Notes under the pieces: generated by a model
What the model was told of the DNA's origin: nothing
The model's input: only the letters and a program-made list of their open reading frames with translations
Database searches by the model: none
Shown: piece after piece, positions 8,269 through 17,364 of the stretch
How the letters are laid out: every line of letters starts with the position of its first letter
Numbering within the stretch: the stretch's first letter is position 1
Source of the DNA: Streptomyces sp. Ncost-T10-10d
GTDB lineage: Bacteria; Actinomycetota; Actinomycetes; Streptomycetales; Streptomycetaceae
Direction of reading: 5' to 3'
NCBI RefSeq assembly: GCF_900091955.1
Contig: NZ_FMDF01000144.1
Span: 1 to 64,000, forward strand
DNA: 64,000 bases
Translations under genes and position numbers: made by a program

Positions 8269-9711
8269 GTGAGTGACACCCCATTCGGATTCGGCCTTCC
8301 GCCGGAGGAGCCGGAGAACGGCGACGAGGGCAAGAAGAAGGACCCCACCGGAGGTGGGCAGGGTTCCGGCGGGCCGGCGAACCCGTTCGGCTTCGGGCCC
8401 GGCGCGGGCGGGGACAACCCGTTCGCGGCGATGTTCGGCACGATGAACCCCAACGACCTGGGTGCGGCCTTCCAGCAGCTCGGCCAGATGCTGAGCTACG
8501 AGGGCGGTCCCGTGAACTGGGACATGGCCAAGCAGATCGCCCGCCAGACGGTCTCGCAGGGCACACCGGACGGCAGCAAGGACGCGAGCGTCGGCCAGTC
8601 CGAGCGGTCCGCGGTCGACGAGGCGCTGCGGCTTGCCGACCTCTGGCTGGACGGCGTGACGTCGCTGCCCTCCGGTTCGGTCTCCACCGTGGCGTGGAGC
8701 CGTGCGGAGTGGGTCGAGGCGTCCCTCCCCGCCTGGCAGAAGCTGGTCGACCCGGTGGCCGAGCGCGTCGGTCTGGCCATGGGCGATGTGCTGCCCGAGG
8801 AGATGCAGGCGATGGCGGGCCCGCTGATCGGCATGATGCGGTCCATGGGCGGCGCGATGTTCGGCCAGCAGATCGGGCAGGCCGTCGGTGTGCTGGCGGG
8901 CGAGGTGGTCGGTTCGACCGACATCGGGCTGCCGCTGGGCCCGGCGGGCAAGGCCGCGCTCCTTCCGCTGAATGTGGAGAGGTTCGGCAAGGACCTCAGC
9001 GTGCCGCAGGAAGAGGTACGGCTGTATCTGGCCCTGCGCGAGGCCGCCCACCAGCGGCTTTTCGCCCATGTTCCGTGGCTGCGCTCGCATCTGTTCGGCG
9101 CCGTCGAGGGGTACGCGCGCGGCATCAAGGTCGACACCAGCAAGCTGGAGGATGTGGTCGGTCAGTTCGACCCGTCGCACCCGGAACAGCTGCAGGACGC
9201 CCTTCAGCAGGGCATGTTCCAGCCGGAGGACACTCCGGAGCAGAAGGCCGCTCTGGCCAGGCTGGAGACGGCGCTCGCACTGGTCGAGGGTTGGGTGGAC
9301 GCGGTGGTGCACGAGGCGGCGAAGTCCCGTCTGACCTCGGCGGACGCACTGCGCGAGACCATGCGCAGGCGCCGCGCCTCCGGCGGGCCGGCCGAGCAGA
9401 CGTTCGCCACGCTCATCGGCCTTCAGCTGCGTCCGCGGCGGCTGCGTGATGCTTCTCGCCTGTGGGCGTCGCTCACGGACGCCCGCGGTCTCGATGGGCG
9501 CGACGCCCTGTGGGAGCACCCCGACATGCTGCCGACCGCCCAGGACCTGGACGATCCGGACGGCTTTGTGCACCACGAGCAGCTGGACTTCTCCGAGCTG
9601 GACAAGATGCTTGGAGAGGCCGCGAAGGGTCCGCAGAAGCCCGAGGGCGACGCGGGCTCCGGGGGAGCCGACGACCGGAAGAGCGACGGCAAGGGCGAAA
9701 CCGACCAGTGA
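8269..9711 (+). CDS. zincin-like metalloprotease-family protein (DUF2342/Zincin_2)
   Basis: The 480-aa protein starts at GTG 8269 behind GAGGAAA. The first 60 residues are a Gly/Pro/Phe-rich low-complexity head (PFGFG and NPFG motifs). The body is the actinobacterial Zincin_2 (DUF2342) domain, with the hallmark EAAHQRLFAHVPWL near residue 258, a degenerate HExxH-like zinc motif, and GYARGIKVD after it. Members have been annotated as coenzyme F420-biosynthesis-associated or zinc-dependent hydrolases without a proven reaction. Its stop overlaps the start of the Nudix gene (GTGA), which implies translational coupling. Confidence 0.85.
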   Translation: MSDTPFGFGLPPEEPENGDEGKKKDPTGGGQGSGGPANPFGFGPGAGGDNPFAAMFGTMNPNDLGAAFQQLGQMLSYEGGPVNWDMAKQIARQTVSQGTPDGSKDASVGQSERSAVDEALRLADLWLDGVTSLPSGSVSTVAWSRAEWVEASLPAWQKLVDPVAERVGLAMGDVLPEEMQAMAGPLIGMMRSMGGAMFGQQIGQAVGVLAGEVVGSTDIGLPLGPAGKAALLPLNVERFGKDLSVPQEEVRLYLALREAAHQRLFAHVPWLRSHLFGAVEGYARGIKVDTSKLEDVVGQFDPSHPEQLQDALQQGMFQPEDTPEQKAALARLETALALVEGWVDAVVHEAAKSRLTSADALRETMRRRRASGGPAEQTFATLIGLQLRPRRLRDASRLWASLTDARGLDGRDALWEHPDMLPTAQDLDDPDGFVHHEQLDFSELDKMLGEAAKGPQKPEGDAGSGGADDRKSDGKGETDQ

Positions 9712-10256
9712 GCCTGTACGACGACGCCCTTCTCGTACTGAAGGGGTACGAGAACCCGGTTGACGCGGCCCAGGAGCAATTGCGTCAGGTCTATCTTGAC
9801 CATCTGGCCCGTCGTCCCGACGGCATGTGGAAGGCCTGCGAAGCCGGACATCTGACAGCCAGCGCACTGGTGATCGATCCGGAGCGCGGCCGAGTCCTGC
9901 TCACCCTGCACCGCAAGCTGCAGATGTGGCTGCAGATGGGCGGCCACTGCGAACCGCAGGACACCACGCTGGCCGCCGCGGCGCTGCGTGAGGCCACCGA
10001 AGAGTCCGGCATCAGCGGCCTGACTCTGCTCGGGGGCGGACCGGTGACGCTCGACCGCCACCGGATCCCCGCACCCTGTCACTGGCATCTGGACGTGCAG
10101 TACGCGGCGCTGGCACCGTCGGGCGCGACGGAACAGATCAGCGACGAATCGCTGGACCTGCGCTGGTTCCCGTACGACGAGGTCGCGTCAGTGGCCGATA
10201 CGTCGGTCGTACGGCTGATGACGCGCGTCCGCGCAGCGTGGGAGCAGCGCCGGTAG
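9708..10256 (+). CDS. Nudix hydrolase
   Basis: The 182-aa protein starts at the GTG at 9708, which overlaps the stop of the preceding gene by 4 nt. The Nudix core GGHCEPQDTTLAAAALREATEESGI-type region is near residues 85-108, with the REATEESG helix that binds the divalent metal. The first Glu of the strict consensus is replaced, which is common in this actinobacterial subgroup. The substrate (nucleoside diphosphate derivative) is unknown. A terminator follows. Confidence 0.85.
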   Translation: MSLYDDALLVLKGYENPVDAAQEQLRQVYLDHLARRPDGMWKACEAGHLTASALVIDPERGRVLLTLHRKLQMWLQMGGHCEPQDTTLAAAALREATEESGISGLTLLGGGPVTLDRHRIPAPCHWHLDVQYAALAPSGATEQISDESLDLRWFPYDEVASVADTSVVRLMTRVRAAWEQRR

Positions 10257-10273
10257 GGGCGGCATACATCACG

Positions 10274-10309
10274 GGTGAGGGGCGGTCTCCAGGGAGACCG
10301 CCCCTCACC
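10274..10309. terminator. bidirectional terminator
   Basis: A perfect 17-bp inverted repeat (10274-10290 and 10293-10309) with a minimal loop lies between the convergent Nudix and AIM24 genes. Confidence 0.8.
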
Positions 10310-10336
10310 GTGTTGTCCGTGCCGGTGCGCTGCGGC

Positions 10337-11092
10337 TCAGTTCCAGGAGTTGTTCTGGTTCTGGCCGTGGGCGCCGTGCTGGCCCATTCCGTACTGGGCC
10401 CGGATGCCCTGGCCGATCTCGTGGTTCTGCGGGGGCAGCACCTCGCTCGGCTGGACCAGGGCGAAGCCCTGGCCGAGGAAGCTGAGTTCCCAGCCCTCGC
10501 CGGTGTTGCCACTCCGCCGCCAGACGCCCGAGGAGTGCGTCTGGGCCTGCATCTGCACGCGCAGCGAGCTGGACCAGGCGACGATCGCGTCGGCATCGGC
10601 GTTGACGTACTTGTCCGGCGTGACCTGCATCATCAGCGGCTGGCCCGAGGTCATCAGAGCGACCTTGCCGGTGCCGGAGATGTTGAGCTGGTACTTGCCG
10701 GTGCCCGAAATGCCGTACTGACTGTCCACCGCGATGACCTCGGTGTGCAGCGAGGAGTCGAGCGCCAGGACGTAGGCGCTGTCCACCGTCATGCCGTCGT
10801 GGTCGACGTCCACGACATGGATGTACTGCGCGAGGTTGGCGAGGTAGACGGTGCCCTGCCCGGAGCAGCGCATCAGGTCGAGGCCCTCACCGGTGCTCGC
10901 GCGGGCGCGGCGCTGCCCGTGCGACTGGTACTCGCCGTCGAACTCCATCAGTCCCTGATAGGCGACCATGGCACCCTTGCGGGCGAGGACGTCGTCCTGG
11001 CCGGTCAGCGAGACCCGCAGGAGCTGCGGGTTCTGGACGGCGTACCTGTCCTGGGACTGCTGTTCCGTGTAGCTGAAAAGCGGACTCTGCAT
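10337..11092 (-). CDS. AIM24 family protein (first of three)
   Basis: The 251-aa protein starts at ATG 11092 with GGAGGGAG about 8 nt upstream. It has the AIM24/TRAP-like beta-rich fold: a first half with LLRVSLTGQDDVLARKGAMVAYQG and LMRCSGQGTVYLANL, and a second half with LNISGTGKVAL and GQGFALVQPSE. No signal peptide is seen. AIM24 was named for a yeast mitochondrial inner-membrane protein; the bacterial role is undefined. It has an Asn/Gln-rich tail. It is the last gene of a three-gene leftward AIM24 operon. Confidence 0.85.
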   Translation of the reverse strand: MQSPLFSYTEQQSQDRYAVQNPQLLRVSLTGQDDVLARKGAMVAYQGLMEFDGEYQSHGQRRARASTGEGLDLMRCSGQGTVYLANLAQYIHVVDVDHDGMTVDSAYVLALDSSLHTEVIAVDSQYGISGTGKYQLNISGTGKVALMTSGQPLMMQVTPDKYVNADADAIVAWSSSLRVQMQAQTHSSGVWRRSGNTGEGWELSFLGQGFALVQPSEVLPPQNHEIGQGIRAQYGMGQHGAHGQNQNNSWN

Positions 11093-11111
11093 GGTGTGTA
11101 CTCCCTCCCCC

Positions 11112-11792
11112 TCAGTTCCGGACCCGCAGGCGGTCGGTACTGTCCTCACTCGGCTGTACGACGACGATGCCCTGGCCGGAGAAAGCCATCTGGTACGCCT
11201 CGCCACTGCCCCGCCCGATGAGCGAGGATGCCTTGAAGCTGCGCTTGCCCTTCACCTTGAGGTTCGGGGACCACGCCACGAGGGCGTCCGGGTCGACATA
11301 GGTCTCGTCCTCGCCGCGCCCGCAGTCGACGACGATCGGTGTGCCGCGCGAGGTGATGGCGACCCAGCCGGTGCCCGAGATGCAGACGTTCCACAGACCT
11401 TGGCCGGCGATCTTGGCGAGGCCCTTGACCCGCTCCACCCCCCAGGTGAGATGGCCGTCGAAGGCGAGGACGTTGGTGCCGTTGACCGAGAGGGAGTCGT
11501 TGTTGAGGTTGATGACGACCACATCGGCGCCGTAGTCGGCGAGGTAGAGCAGTCCGTCGCCGGAGCACTTCATGATCGGTGCGCCCTCGCCGGTGATCCA
11601 CTGGGAGGCGATCTGACGGACGGCGGGCGGGTTGGGTTCGTACTGGATGAAGCCCTCGTACGCGACCATCGAGCCGGTACGTGCATAGAGGTCCTGGCCG
11701 GTGGCCATGGCGACCTTGAGCATCGTGCGGCCGTGGTTCTCCATACGGGCCGTGACGGGGGTCGGGGCGTAGCCCGCGAGTTGCTGGTTCAT
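11112..11792 (-). CDS. AIM24 family protein (second of three)
   Basis: The 226-aa protein starts at ATG 11792 (MNQQLAGYAP) with GAGGGAG 6 nt upstream. It repeats the AIM24 landmarks in order: LKVAMATGQDLYARTGSMVA, MKCSGDGLLYLADYG, VCISGTGWVAI and FSGQGIVVVQPSE near the C terminus. It is separated from its paralogues by 19 and 11 bp, so the three are almost certainly cotranscribed. The function is unknown. Confidence 0.85.
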   Translation of the reverse strand: MNQQLAGYAPTPVTARMENHGRTMLKVAMATGQDLYARTGSMVAYEGFIQYEPNPPAVRQIASQWITGEGAPIMKCSGDGLLYLADYGADVVVINLNNDSLSVNGTNVLAFDGHLTWGVERVKGLAKIAGQGLWNVCISGTGWVAITSRGTPIVVDCGRGEDETYVDPDALVAWSPNLKVKGKRSFKASSLIGRGSGEAYQMAFSGQGIVVVQPSEDSTDRLRVRN

Positions 11793-11803
11793 GACGGGCT
11801 CCC

Positions 11804-13441
11804 TCAGACCTCGTAGGGCTGGACGACGATGAAGTTTCCGGGGGCGCCCCGGAACTGAAGGTTCACGGTCTCTCCGCTGTGTCCCGGGTACGCGTTGCGG
11901 CGCAGCCGGACCTGGCTGGAGATGATCACCTGGGACGCGGACGACCAGGCCACGACGGCATTGCAGTCGGCGAAGGTGGTCGGGGTGACGGGCAGGACGA
12001 CGGGGACGCCATGGGTCTTGACGACAACCGTTCCGGTGCCCTGGAACTGCATGGTGAACAGGGCGCCGCCGGGGATGCCGTGGCCCTCGATCCTGCGGAC
12101 CTCGTGCTGCAGCGACTCATCGAAGGCGAGGACGTTCTCCGCCGAGACGCAGATGCCGTCGCCCTGCAGCTCGATGGCGTGCAGATGGGAGCCGTCCTCG
12201 GCGAGGAAGACCTGTCCGCGACCGGTGCAGCGCATCAGTTGCATTTCCTGGCCGGTGGAATTGCCGACGATGCGGCCCGCGAAACCGGCGCCCTTGTAGC
12301 TGAAGTCGACCTTGCCCTGGTACATCACCATGCTGCCCTGGCGGGCGAGCACGGGCGTACCGCCCATGGTGAGGTCGACCCGCATGAGCTGCTGATTCTG
12401 CGGAGTCCAACGCTGCCCGGTGGCCGTCTCCTTGTACGGCTGGAGCGCGGCCTGAAGACCGGCCCCGGCCTGCGGCACGCCTTGTGGTACACCCTGGGGC
12501 ATACCGGGCGGCTGCATTCCGGGAGGCTGCTGGCCGTAGGGAGCAGGAGCCTGCTGGCCGTACGCAGCGGGGGGCTGCTGCCCGTACGGGGCGGCGGGCT
12601 GCTGGCCGGGGATCTGCCCGAACTGTGGCTGCTGGGGCGGCTGTCCCGGCTGCCCGTACGGAGCCGGGGCGGGGGTGGGGGGCGGCACCGTGCCACCGAA
12701 CGGTGCCATCGGGGCTGCCATCGTCGGCGCGGTATGCATCTGCTGCTGCGGCGTGGCGGCCGGGGCGCCGAAGGACGGGGCCGGCTGCGGGGCTTGGGGT
12801 GCCTGCGGCGTGGCCGGGGCACCGAAGGACGGGGCGGGCGCCGGTGCGGCTGCCTGGGCCGGCGGGGCGAACGACGGGGCGGCCGCCTGCGGCTGAGGTG
12901 CGGCGGGCTCCTCCTCGGCGACCTCACCGCCGAAGTTCTTCAGCAGCGCGTCGAGGCCACCGTCGAAGCCCTGGCCGACGGCGGCGAACCGCCAGACGTC
13001 CTTCAGGTAGAAGTCGCCCAGCATCACTGCACGCTCGGTGGTGAACTCCGAACTGGTGAAGGCATACCTGACGACTTCTTCGCCACCCGCGACGATCCGG
13101 ATGTACCCGGGACCGACCTGGGACATCTGCCCGGCGCCGTCGACCGTCGCCGTGAACGACAGCTTGTGGATGTTCGCCGGAATGCGGTCCAGGGTGACGC
13201 GGAACGACTCGGTGTCACCGGCCTGGGCTCCGAGGAGCTGAATGGACTCCTCGGGCGATTTAGGCTGATTGAAGAAGATGAAATACCGGTCGTCGGAGAG
13301 CTGCTCATTGGCATCGAGGCCGAAGCAGCTGATGTCAAAGGTCAGTCCCGGGCCGGCGATCTGCACACCTACGTACAGGTCCGTCCCCGGCGTGAGATCG
13401 CTGATCTTGGCCTTGTGGCCGCGCTGGAATTCCCTGGCCAT
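11804..13441 (-). CDS. TerD-AIM24 fusion protein
   Basis: The 545-aa protein starts at ATG 13441 (MAREFQRGHKAKI). Residues 1-175 form a TerD domain of the tellurite/stress-resistance family: VGVQIAGPGLTFDISCFGLD, the acidic calcium-type loop region and LGDFYLKDVWRFAAVGQGF. Residues about 180-330 are a Pro/Gln/Ala-rich disordered linker with PAPSFGAPA and PYGQQ repeats. The C-terminal 200 residues are an AIM24 domain (LMRVDLTMGGTPVLARQGSM, LMRCTGRGQVFLAEDG, FQGTGTVVVKTHG). The fusion, with two stand-alone AIM24 genes behind it, suggests that TerD and AIM24 modules act together, possibly at the membrane under stress (inference). Confidence 0.88.
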   Translation of the reverse strand: MAREFQRGHKAKISDLTPGTDLYVGVQIAGPGLTFDISCFGLDANEQLSDDRYFIFFNQPKSPEESIQLLGAQAGDTESFRVTLDRIPANIHKLSFTATVDGAGQMSQVGPGYIRIVAGGEEVVRYAFTSSEFTTERAVMLGDFYLKDVWRFAAVGQGFDGGLDALLKNFGGEVAEEEPAAPQPQAAAPSFAPPAQAAAPAPAPSFGAPATPQAPQAPQPAPSFGAPAATPQQQMHTAPTMAAPMAPFGGTVPPPTPAPAPYGQPGQPPQQPQFGQIPGQQPAAPYGQQPPAAYGQQAPAPYGQQPPGMQPPGMPQGVPQGVPQAGAGLQAALQPYKETATGQRWTPQNQQLMRVDLTMGGTPVLARQGSMVMYQGKVDFSYKGAGFAGRIVGNSTGQEMQLMRCTGRGQVFLAEDGSHLHAIELQGDGICVSAENVLAFDESLQHEVRRIEGHGIPGGALFTMQFQGTGTVVVKTHGVPVVLPVTPTTFADCNAVVAWSSASQVIISSQVRLRRNAYPGHSGETVNLQFRGAPGNFIVVQPYEV

Positions 13442-13548
13442 GCGTAACGACCGTCCCCCATCCCGAATGTGAATGCGTCGCGCCAGGCTAACCGCAAACT
13501 CCGGCATTGAGCTAAGTCGGTACACACCCGGTACAGAATCGCCGGACG

Positions 13549-14172
13549 TCACTCGCCGCGCGCAGCAGGCAGGTGCGGCAACCGGTCGGCCGCCACCACC
13601 CCTTCGAGGTAACCGCGAGCCCGCTCGGTCCGCGGGTACGCCTCCAGCAGCCGCCAGAATCGCGGACCATGACCGGGGACCAGCAGATGCGCGAGCTCAT
13701 GGACGAGCACGTAGTCGACAACGTACTCGGGCATGCCCTGCAATCGGTGCGACAGTCGGATGCTGCCCTCCGCCGGGGTGCAGGAACCCCATCGGGTGTT
13801 CTGATTGGTCACCCACCGCACCGACGCGGGCCTGGCCCTGCCCTGAAAATACTGGGCGGACAACCGTTCGGCCCGCTCGGCGAGTTCGCTGTCGCCGAGG
13901 ATGCGTTTGCTCTCCTGGGCCGCGAGTTTGTCAAGCATCACGCTCACCCAGCGCTGCTCCTCGGCCTTCGACATCCGGGCCGGGATGAGCACGATGGTGC
14001 GGTCTCCCTCCCGGTACGCGGAGACCGTTCTGCTGCGGCGATTGCTCCTGCGGACCTCGACCGCGCTCGTTGCCGAGGCGCGGGGCGGACGGTCCGCCGC
14101 GCTGCGCTGATGGGTTCCGGCGCTGCGCGCGGGGGTCTCCCCGGCGAATCCGGGTGACGGGTCGGCGGGCAC
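13549..14172 (-). CDS. YgjP/M48-type metallopeptidase family protein
   Basis: The 207-aa protein has the YgjP-like (DUF45/WLM-related) fold: RRSRTVSAYREGDRTIVLIP at the front, the substrate-face motif NQNTRWGSCTPAEGSIRLS, and the zinc motif HELAH at residues 158-162 followed by GHGPRFW. This family has the M48-like metal site; E. coli YgjP has been reported as a pyrophosphatase, so peptidase activity is not assured. The first 45 residues (Pro/Ala/Arg) are probably not structured, and the GTG start at 14172 has no clear ribosome site. Confidence 0.85.
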   Translation of the reverse strand: MPADPSPGFAGETPARSAGTHQRSAADRPPRASATSAVEVRRSNRRSRTVSAYREGDRTIVLIPARMSKAEEQRWVSVMLDKLAAQESKRILGDSELAERAERLSAQYFQGRARPASVRWVTNQNTRWGSCTPAEGSIRLSHRLQGMPEYVVDYVLVHELAHLLVPGHGPRFWRLLEAYPRTERARGYLEGVVAADRLPHLPAARGE

Positions 14173-14391
14173 GCCATGACGTTACCCGGTGTCAGTGGGG
14201 GAAGTCCCGCCTCCGGACGGTTCGCGCTTGATCCGCTCCACGGCATGCACCATTTGAACGACTAATACCCCATGCCTGTGGACAACTTTCTGCACACTTC
14301 GACGTCGGCCTGCATTCTGACAACGGGTCTCGCGGAGATCCGGGCCACAGCCCACGCACAGAGACCATGGAACACAAACCGGGGGAACGCC

Positions 14392-15537
14392 ATGTATCCG
14401 ATGTTGAAGCCCGCACTGCGCCGTGCATGGCGGGGCCGGGGCACCGTGCAATTCGGGGTGACCCCCGCTCATGCGGTGAAGCTCAGTCCGATGGATATCG
14501 CAACGGGCTGTTTTCTGGAACTGCTCGACGGAACGCGCGGTCTGCCGCTGCTGCGCGAGGAGGCCCGTGCGTTGGATCTGTCGGACCTTCAAGTGGACAC
14601 ATTGGTGAGCCGATTGACGGATGCGGGCCTGATCGACGATGTGCGGGCCGTCGGCCCGGAGACCGATGCGTTACGCAACCGGCCCGGCGCCCTGGAGCGG
14701 CACCGTCCCGATCTGGCGTCGCTCTCCGTCGTCCATCCCGAGCCGGGCGGCGGGATGCGGCGGCTGGCGGCCCGCCGGGCGATGCGGGTCCAGGTGCGGG
14801 GTGCCGGCCGGGTCGGTGCCGCGATCGCGGCGGTGCTGTCCGGATCCGGGGTGGGCCGGGTGGAGGTTCTGGACGGCGGGCGCACCGAGCCGTGGGACGT
14901 CTCACCCGGCGGACTTCCACCGGCAGCTGTCGGGGAGCGCAGGGACACCGCCGCCCGGCAGTTGGTGCGCAGGTCCGCTGCAGGTTCGGCTCCCCGGGCA
15001 TCGGAGACGACGGGTTCCTCGGCGGGTGGTGAGCCGGGACTGTCACTGATCGTGGTCGCCCCTCGCGACGGCCTAGGGGTGTACGCCCCCGACCCGCGTC
15101 CGGCCGAACCGTGGATCGCTTCGGGGACTCCCCATCTCTATGCCGGAGTGATGGAGGCGACGGGGGTGGTCGGTCCCCTGGTCCTGCCCGGGGGTACGGC
15201 GTGCGCGGGGTGTCTGGCGCTGGAACGTGCGGACCGGGATGAGCAGTGGCCCAGGATGCTGTCTCAGTGGCAGTCCGGGCGGCGTACCGCCGTGCAGGCC
15301 TGTGACCTGGGGCTGGCGACTGCGGTGGCCGGTCTGGCGGCCGCCCACGCACTGTCTTTTCTGGACGGGGATCTGCCCGCCAGTACGGGGACCCGCTGGG
15401 AGGCCGCGCTGCCGCTGTTGGACTGGCGGTCCGAGCGGATCGGGGCGCACCTCGGCTGTTCCTGCGGAGCGGCTGGGCACACTGAGGGGGAGCGCGTCTC
15501 CGGGGTCGAAGCGGCGCACGACACAATGGCCGGGTAA
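14392..15537 (+). CDS. orphan ThiF / TOMM cyclodehydratase-like (E1-like) protein
   Basis: The 381-aa protein starts at ATG 14392 behind GGGGGAACGCC. The N-terminal 90 residues resemble the winged-helix head of E1-like azoline-forming cyclodehydratases (LSPMDIATGCFLELLDGTRG). A Rossmann-like part, VQVRGAGRVGAAIAAVLSGSG, follows at about residue 125. Zinc-type cysteine pairs occur as CAGC (about residue 272) and CSC near the C terminus. This is the layout of TOMM leader-binding C proteins, but no YcaO partner or precursor peptide gene lies nearby, so it is an orphan. The ATP-binding part looks weak. A TGTGGACAA 9-mer (DnaA-box like) lies at 14277-14285 upstream. Confidence 0.75.
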   Translation: MYPMLKPALRRAWRGRGTVQFGVTPAHAVKLSPMDIATGCFLELLDGTRGLPLLREEARALDLSDLQVDTLVSRLTDAGLIDDVRAVGPETDALRNRPGALERHRPDLASLSVVHPEPGGGMRRLAARRAMRVQVRGAGRVGAAIAAVLSGSGVGRVEVLDGGRTEPWDVSPGGLPPAAVGERRDTAARQLVRRSAAGSAPRASETTGSSAGGEPGLSLIVVAPRDGLGVYAPDPRPAEPWIASGTPHLYAGVMEATGVVGPLVLPGGTACAGCLALERADRDEQWPRMLSQWQSGRRTAVQACDLGLATAVAGLAAAHALSFLDGDLPASTGTRWEAALPLLDWRSERIGAHLGCSCGAAGHTEGERVSGVEAAHDTMAG

Positions 15538-15578
15538 CCGCCGCACGCGGTACGGCAGTCTGGGATTTGGAGGGGCTC

Positions 15579-16973
15579 ATGTCTGATCTTCCCCGGAAAG
15601 CGGTCACCCGTACCGCCAAGTTGGCCGCCCTGCCACTGGGCTTCGCCGGTCGCGCCACGTGGGGTCTGGGCAAGCGGATCGGCGGGAAGTCGGCGGAGTT
15701 GGTCGCCCGGGAGGTGCAGCAGCGCACCGCGGATCAGCTCTTCAAGGTTCTGGGCGAGTTGAAGGGCGGGGCGATGAAGCTGGGGCAGGCCCTGTCCGTC
15801 TTCGAGTCGGCGCTGCCCGAGGAGGTCGCCGGACCGTACAGGGCGGCGCTCACCAAACTGCAGGAAGCCGCACCTCCCATGCCCAGCGGCACCGTGCACG
15901 CGGTACTGGAGGAGCGGCTCGGCGCGGACTGGCAGGAGCTGTTCCTCGAATTCGAGGACAAGCCATCGGCCGCCGCATCGATCGGTCAGGTGCACCGGGC
16001 GGTGTGGCACGACGGGCGGGAAGTCGCGGTGAAGGTGCAGTATCCGGGCGCCGGAGAGGCGCTGCTCTCGGATCTGACCCAACTCAGCAGGTTCGCTCGG
16101 CTGCTCGGTCCGTTGATCCCCGGAATGGACATCAAGCCGCTCATCACAGAGCTGCGTAACCGGGTCTCGGAGGAGCTCGACTACGAGCAGGAAGCACGAT
16201 CGCAGCGGGCACACGCCGAGGAGTTCGCGGCCGACCCGGATGTGGTGATCCCCGGTGTGGTGCATCAGTCCGACCAGGTGCTGGTGACGGAGTGGGTGGA
16301 CGGTGTTCCGCTGGCCGATGTGATCGCGGAGGGCACACCGGAGCAGCGGGACCGGGCCGGCCAGTTGTTGGCGCGCATTCTCTTCTCGGGCCCCGCGCGC
16401 ACCGGGCTGCTGCACGCGGACCCCCATCCGGGCAACTTCCGGCTGCTGCCCCCGGAGGACGATGCCGATGAGGCCGGGCAATGGCGGCTCGGAGTGCTGG
16501 ACTTCGGCACGGTTGACCGGCTGCCGGGCGGTCTGCCGCGGCCGATCGGGGACTCCTTGCGGCTGACGCTGTCGGGTGATGCGGATGCGGTGTACGAACT
16601 GTTGCGCGAGGAGGGGTTCGTCAAGGACTCGATCGACCTCGACCCGGTTGCGGTGCTCGACTATCTTCTCCCGATCATCGAGCCGGCGCAGGTGGAGGAG
16701 TTCACCTTCACCCGGAGCTGGATGCGCAATCAGGCGGCCCGGATTGCGGATCCCCGCTCCCCCGCTCATCAGCTCGGCAAGCAGCTGAATCTGCCGCCCG
16801 CCTATCTGCTGATACACCGGGTGACGCTGAGCACGATCGGGGTGCTGTGCCAGCTGGGTGCGGCGGTACGGCTGCGTGACGAGCTGGAGTCCTGGGTGCC
16901 GGGCTTCCTGATGGAGAATGAGCAGGAGTCCGTGGTAGAGGAGTTGGCGGGCGACGCGCCCGCCGGTGCCTAG
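15579..16973 (+). CDS. AarF/ABC1/UbiB kinase-like protein
   Basis: The 464-aa protein starts at ATG 15579 with GGAGGGG just upstream. It has the atypical kinase signature of the AarF/UbiB family: KGGAMKLGQALS at about residue 60 (the KxGQ motif), AAASIGQVHRA, the VAVKVQYPG lysine, LHADPHPGNF (catalytic loop) and LDFGTVDRLP (metal-binding DFG). The family supports quinone biosynthesis and lipid homeostasis in other organisms; the substrate here is unknown. It starts 41 bp after the ThiF-like gene in the same direction. Confidence 0.9.
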   Translation: MSDLPRKAVTRTAKLAALPLGFAGRATWGLGKRIGGKSAELVAREVQQRTADQLFKVLGELKGGAMKLGQALSVFESALPEEVAGPYRAALTKLQEAAPPMPSGTVHAVLEERLGADWQELFLEFEDKPSAAASIGQVHRAVWHDGREVAVKVQYPGAGEALLSDLTQLSRFARLLGPLIPGMDIKPLITELRNRVSEELDYEQEARSQRAHAEEFAADPDVVIPGVVHQSDQVLVTEWVDGVPLADVIAEGTPEQRDRAGQLLARILFSGPARTGLLHADPHPGNFRLLPPEDDADEAGQWRLGVLDFGTVDRLPGGLPRPIGDSLRLTLSGDADAVYELLREEGFVKDSIDLDPVAVLDYLLPIIEPAQVEEFTFTRSWMRNQAARIADPRSPAHQLGKQLNLPPAYLLIHRVTLSTIGVLCQLGAAVRLRDELESWVPGFLMENEQESVVEELAGDAPAGA

Positions 16974-16983
16974 CGGAAGACTT

Positions 16984-17004
16984 CGAGCCCCCGGACCGGG
17001 CTCG
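16984..17004. terminator. possible short terminator hairpin
   Basis: CGAGCCC (16984-16990) and GGGCTCG (16998-17004) flank a 7-nt loop 10 bp past the AarF stop, in the gap between convergent genes. Confidence 0.4.
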
Positions 17005-17086
17005 GGTTGCGCTCACGCCCCGGAGCGTCGCGCCCCGAGCCGTCACGCCTCGGACGATCAGGCCCGGGCGGCCACCACCGAGGGCG

Positions 17087-17299
17087 TCACCACCAGGCAG
17101 AGTCGAGGCGGCTCTCGATCGCTCTGATATGAGTGCGGGCGCACTCTTCGCAGAAGTACTGGTGTTTTCTGTTCTCCACGGAGCAGATCCAGGTCGGCGG
17201 TGCACTCTCGCTGTCGGCGGAGGTACCGCACAGGGCACAGACGACCACGTCGGCGTCCCTCTGCGCGGGTTGCTGAATCCGGTGATGAGCCTCGTCCAC
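17087..17299 (-). CDS. small Cys-rich zinc-finger-like protein
   Basis: A product of about 70 aa if it starts at GTG 17299 (VDEAHHRIQQPAQRD); the frame stays open upstream to 17362. Two cysteine pairs are visible, CALCG and CEECA, about 29 residues apart, a typical zinc-ribbon arrangement, followed by a helical end (HIRAIESRLDSAWW). Function unknown. It lies downstream of the wblC region, beyond a strong hairpin, so it may have its own promoter. Confidence 0.65.
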   Translation of the reverse strand: MDEAHHRIQQPAQRDADVVVCALCGTSADSESAPPTWICSVENRKHQYFCEECARTHIRAIESRLDSAWW

Positions 17300-17364
17300 C
17301 TCGTGACGATAACTCCGTCTCCGCTGTGCCGCGCGGCACCACACAGCACGACCGCACAGCACGA

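Noticed and set aside
8076..9867. Minus-strand frame continuing upstream of the SDR gene, opposite the zincin-like gene
   Set aside because: The SDR has a good GTG and ribosome site at 8076. The upstream extension is antisense to a real gene and not protein-like.
14392..15537. A thiazole/oxazole-modified microcin cluster around the ThiF-like gene
   Set aside because: No YcaO, dehydrogenase, transporter or precursor gene lies within reach; the neighbours are housekeeping genes.
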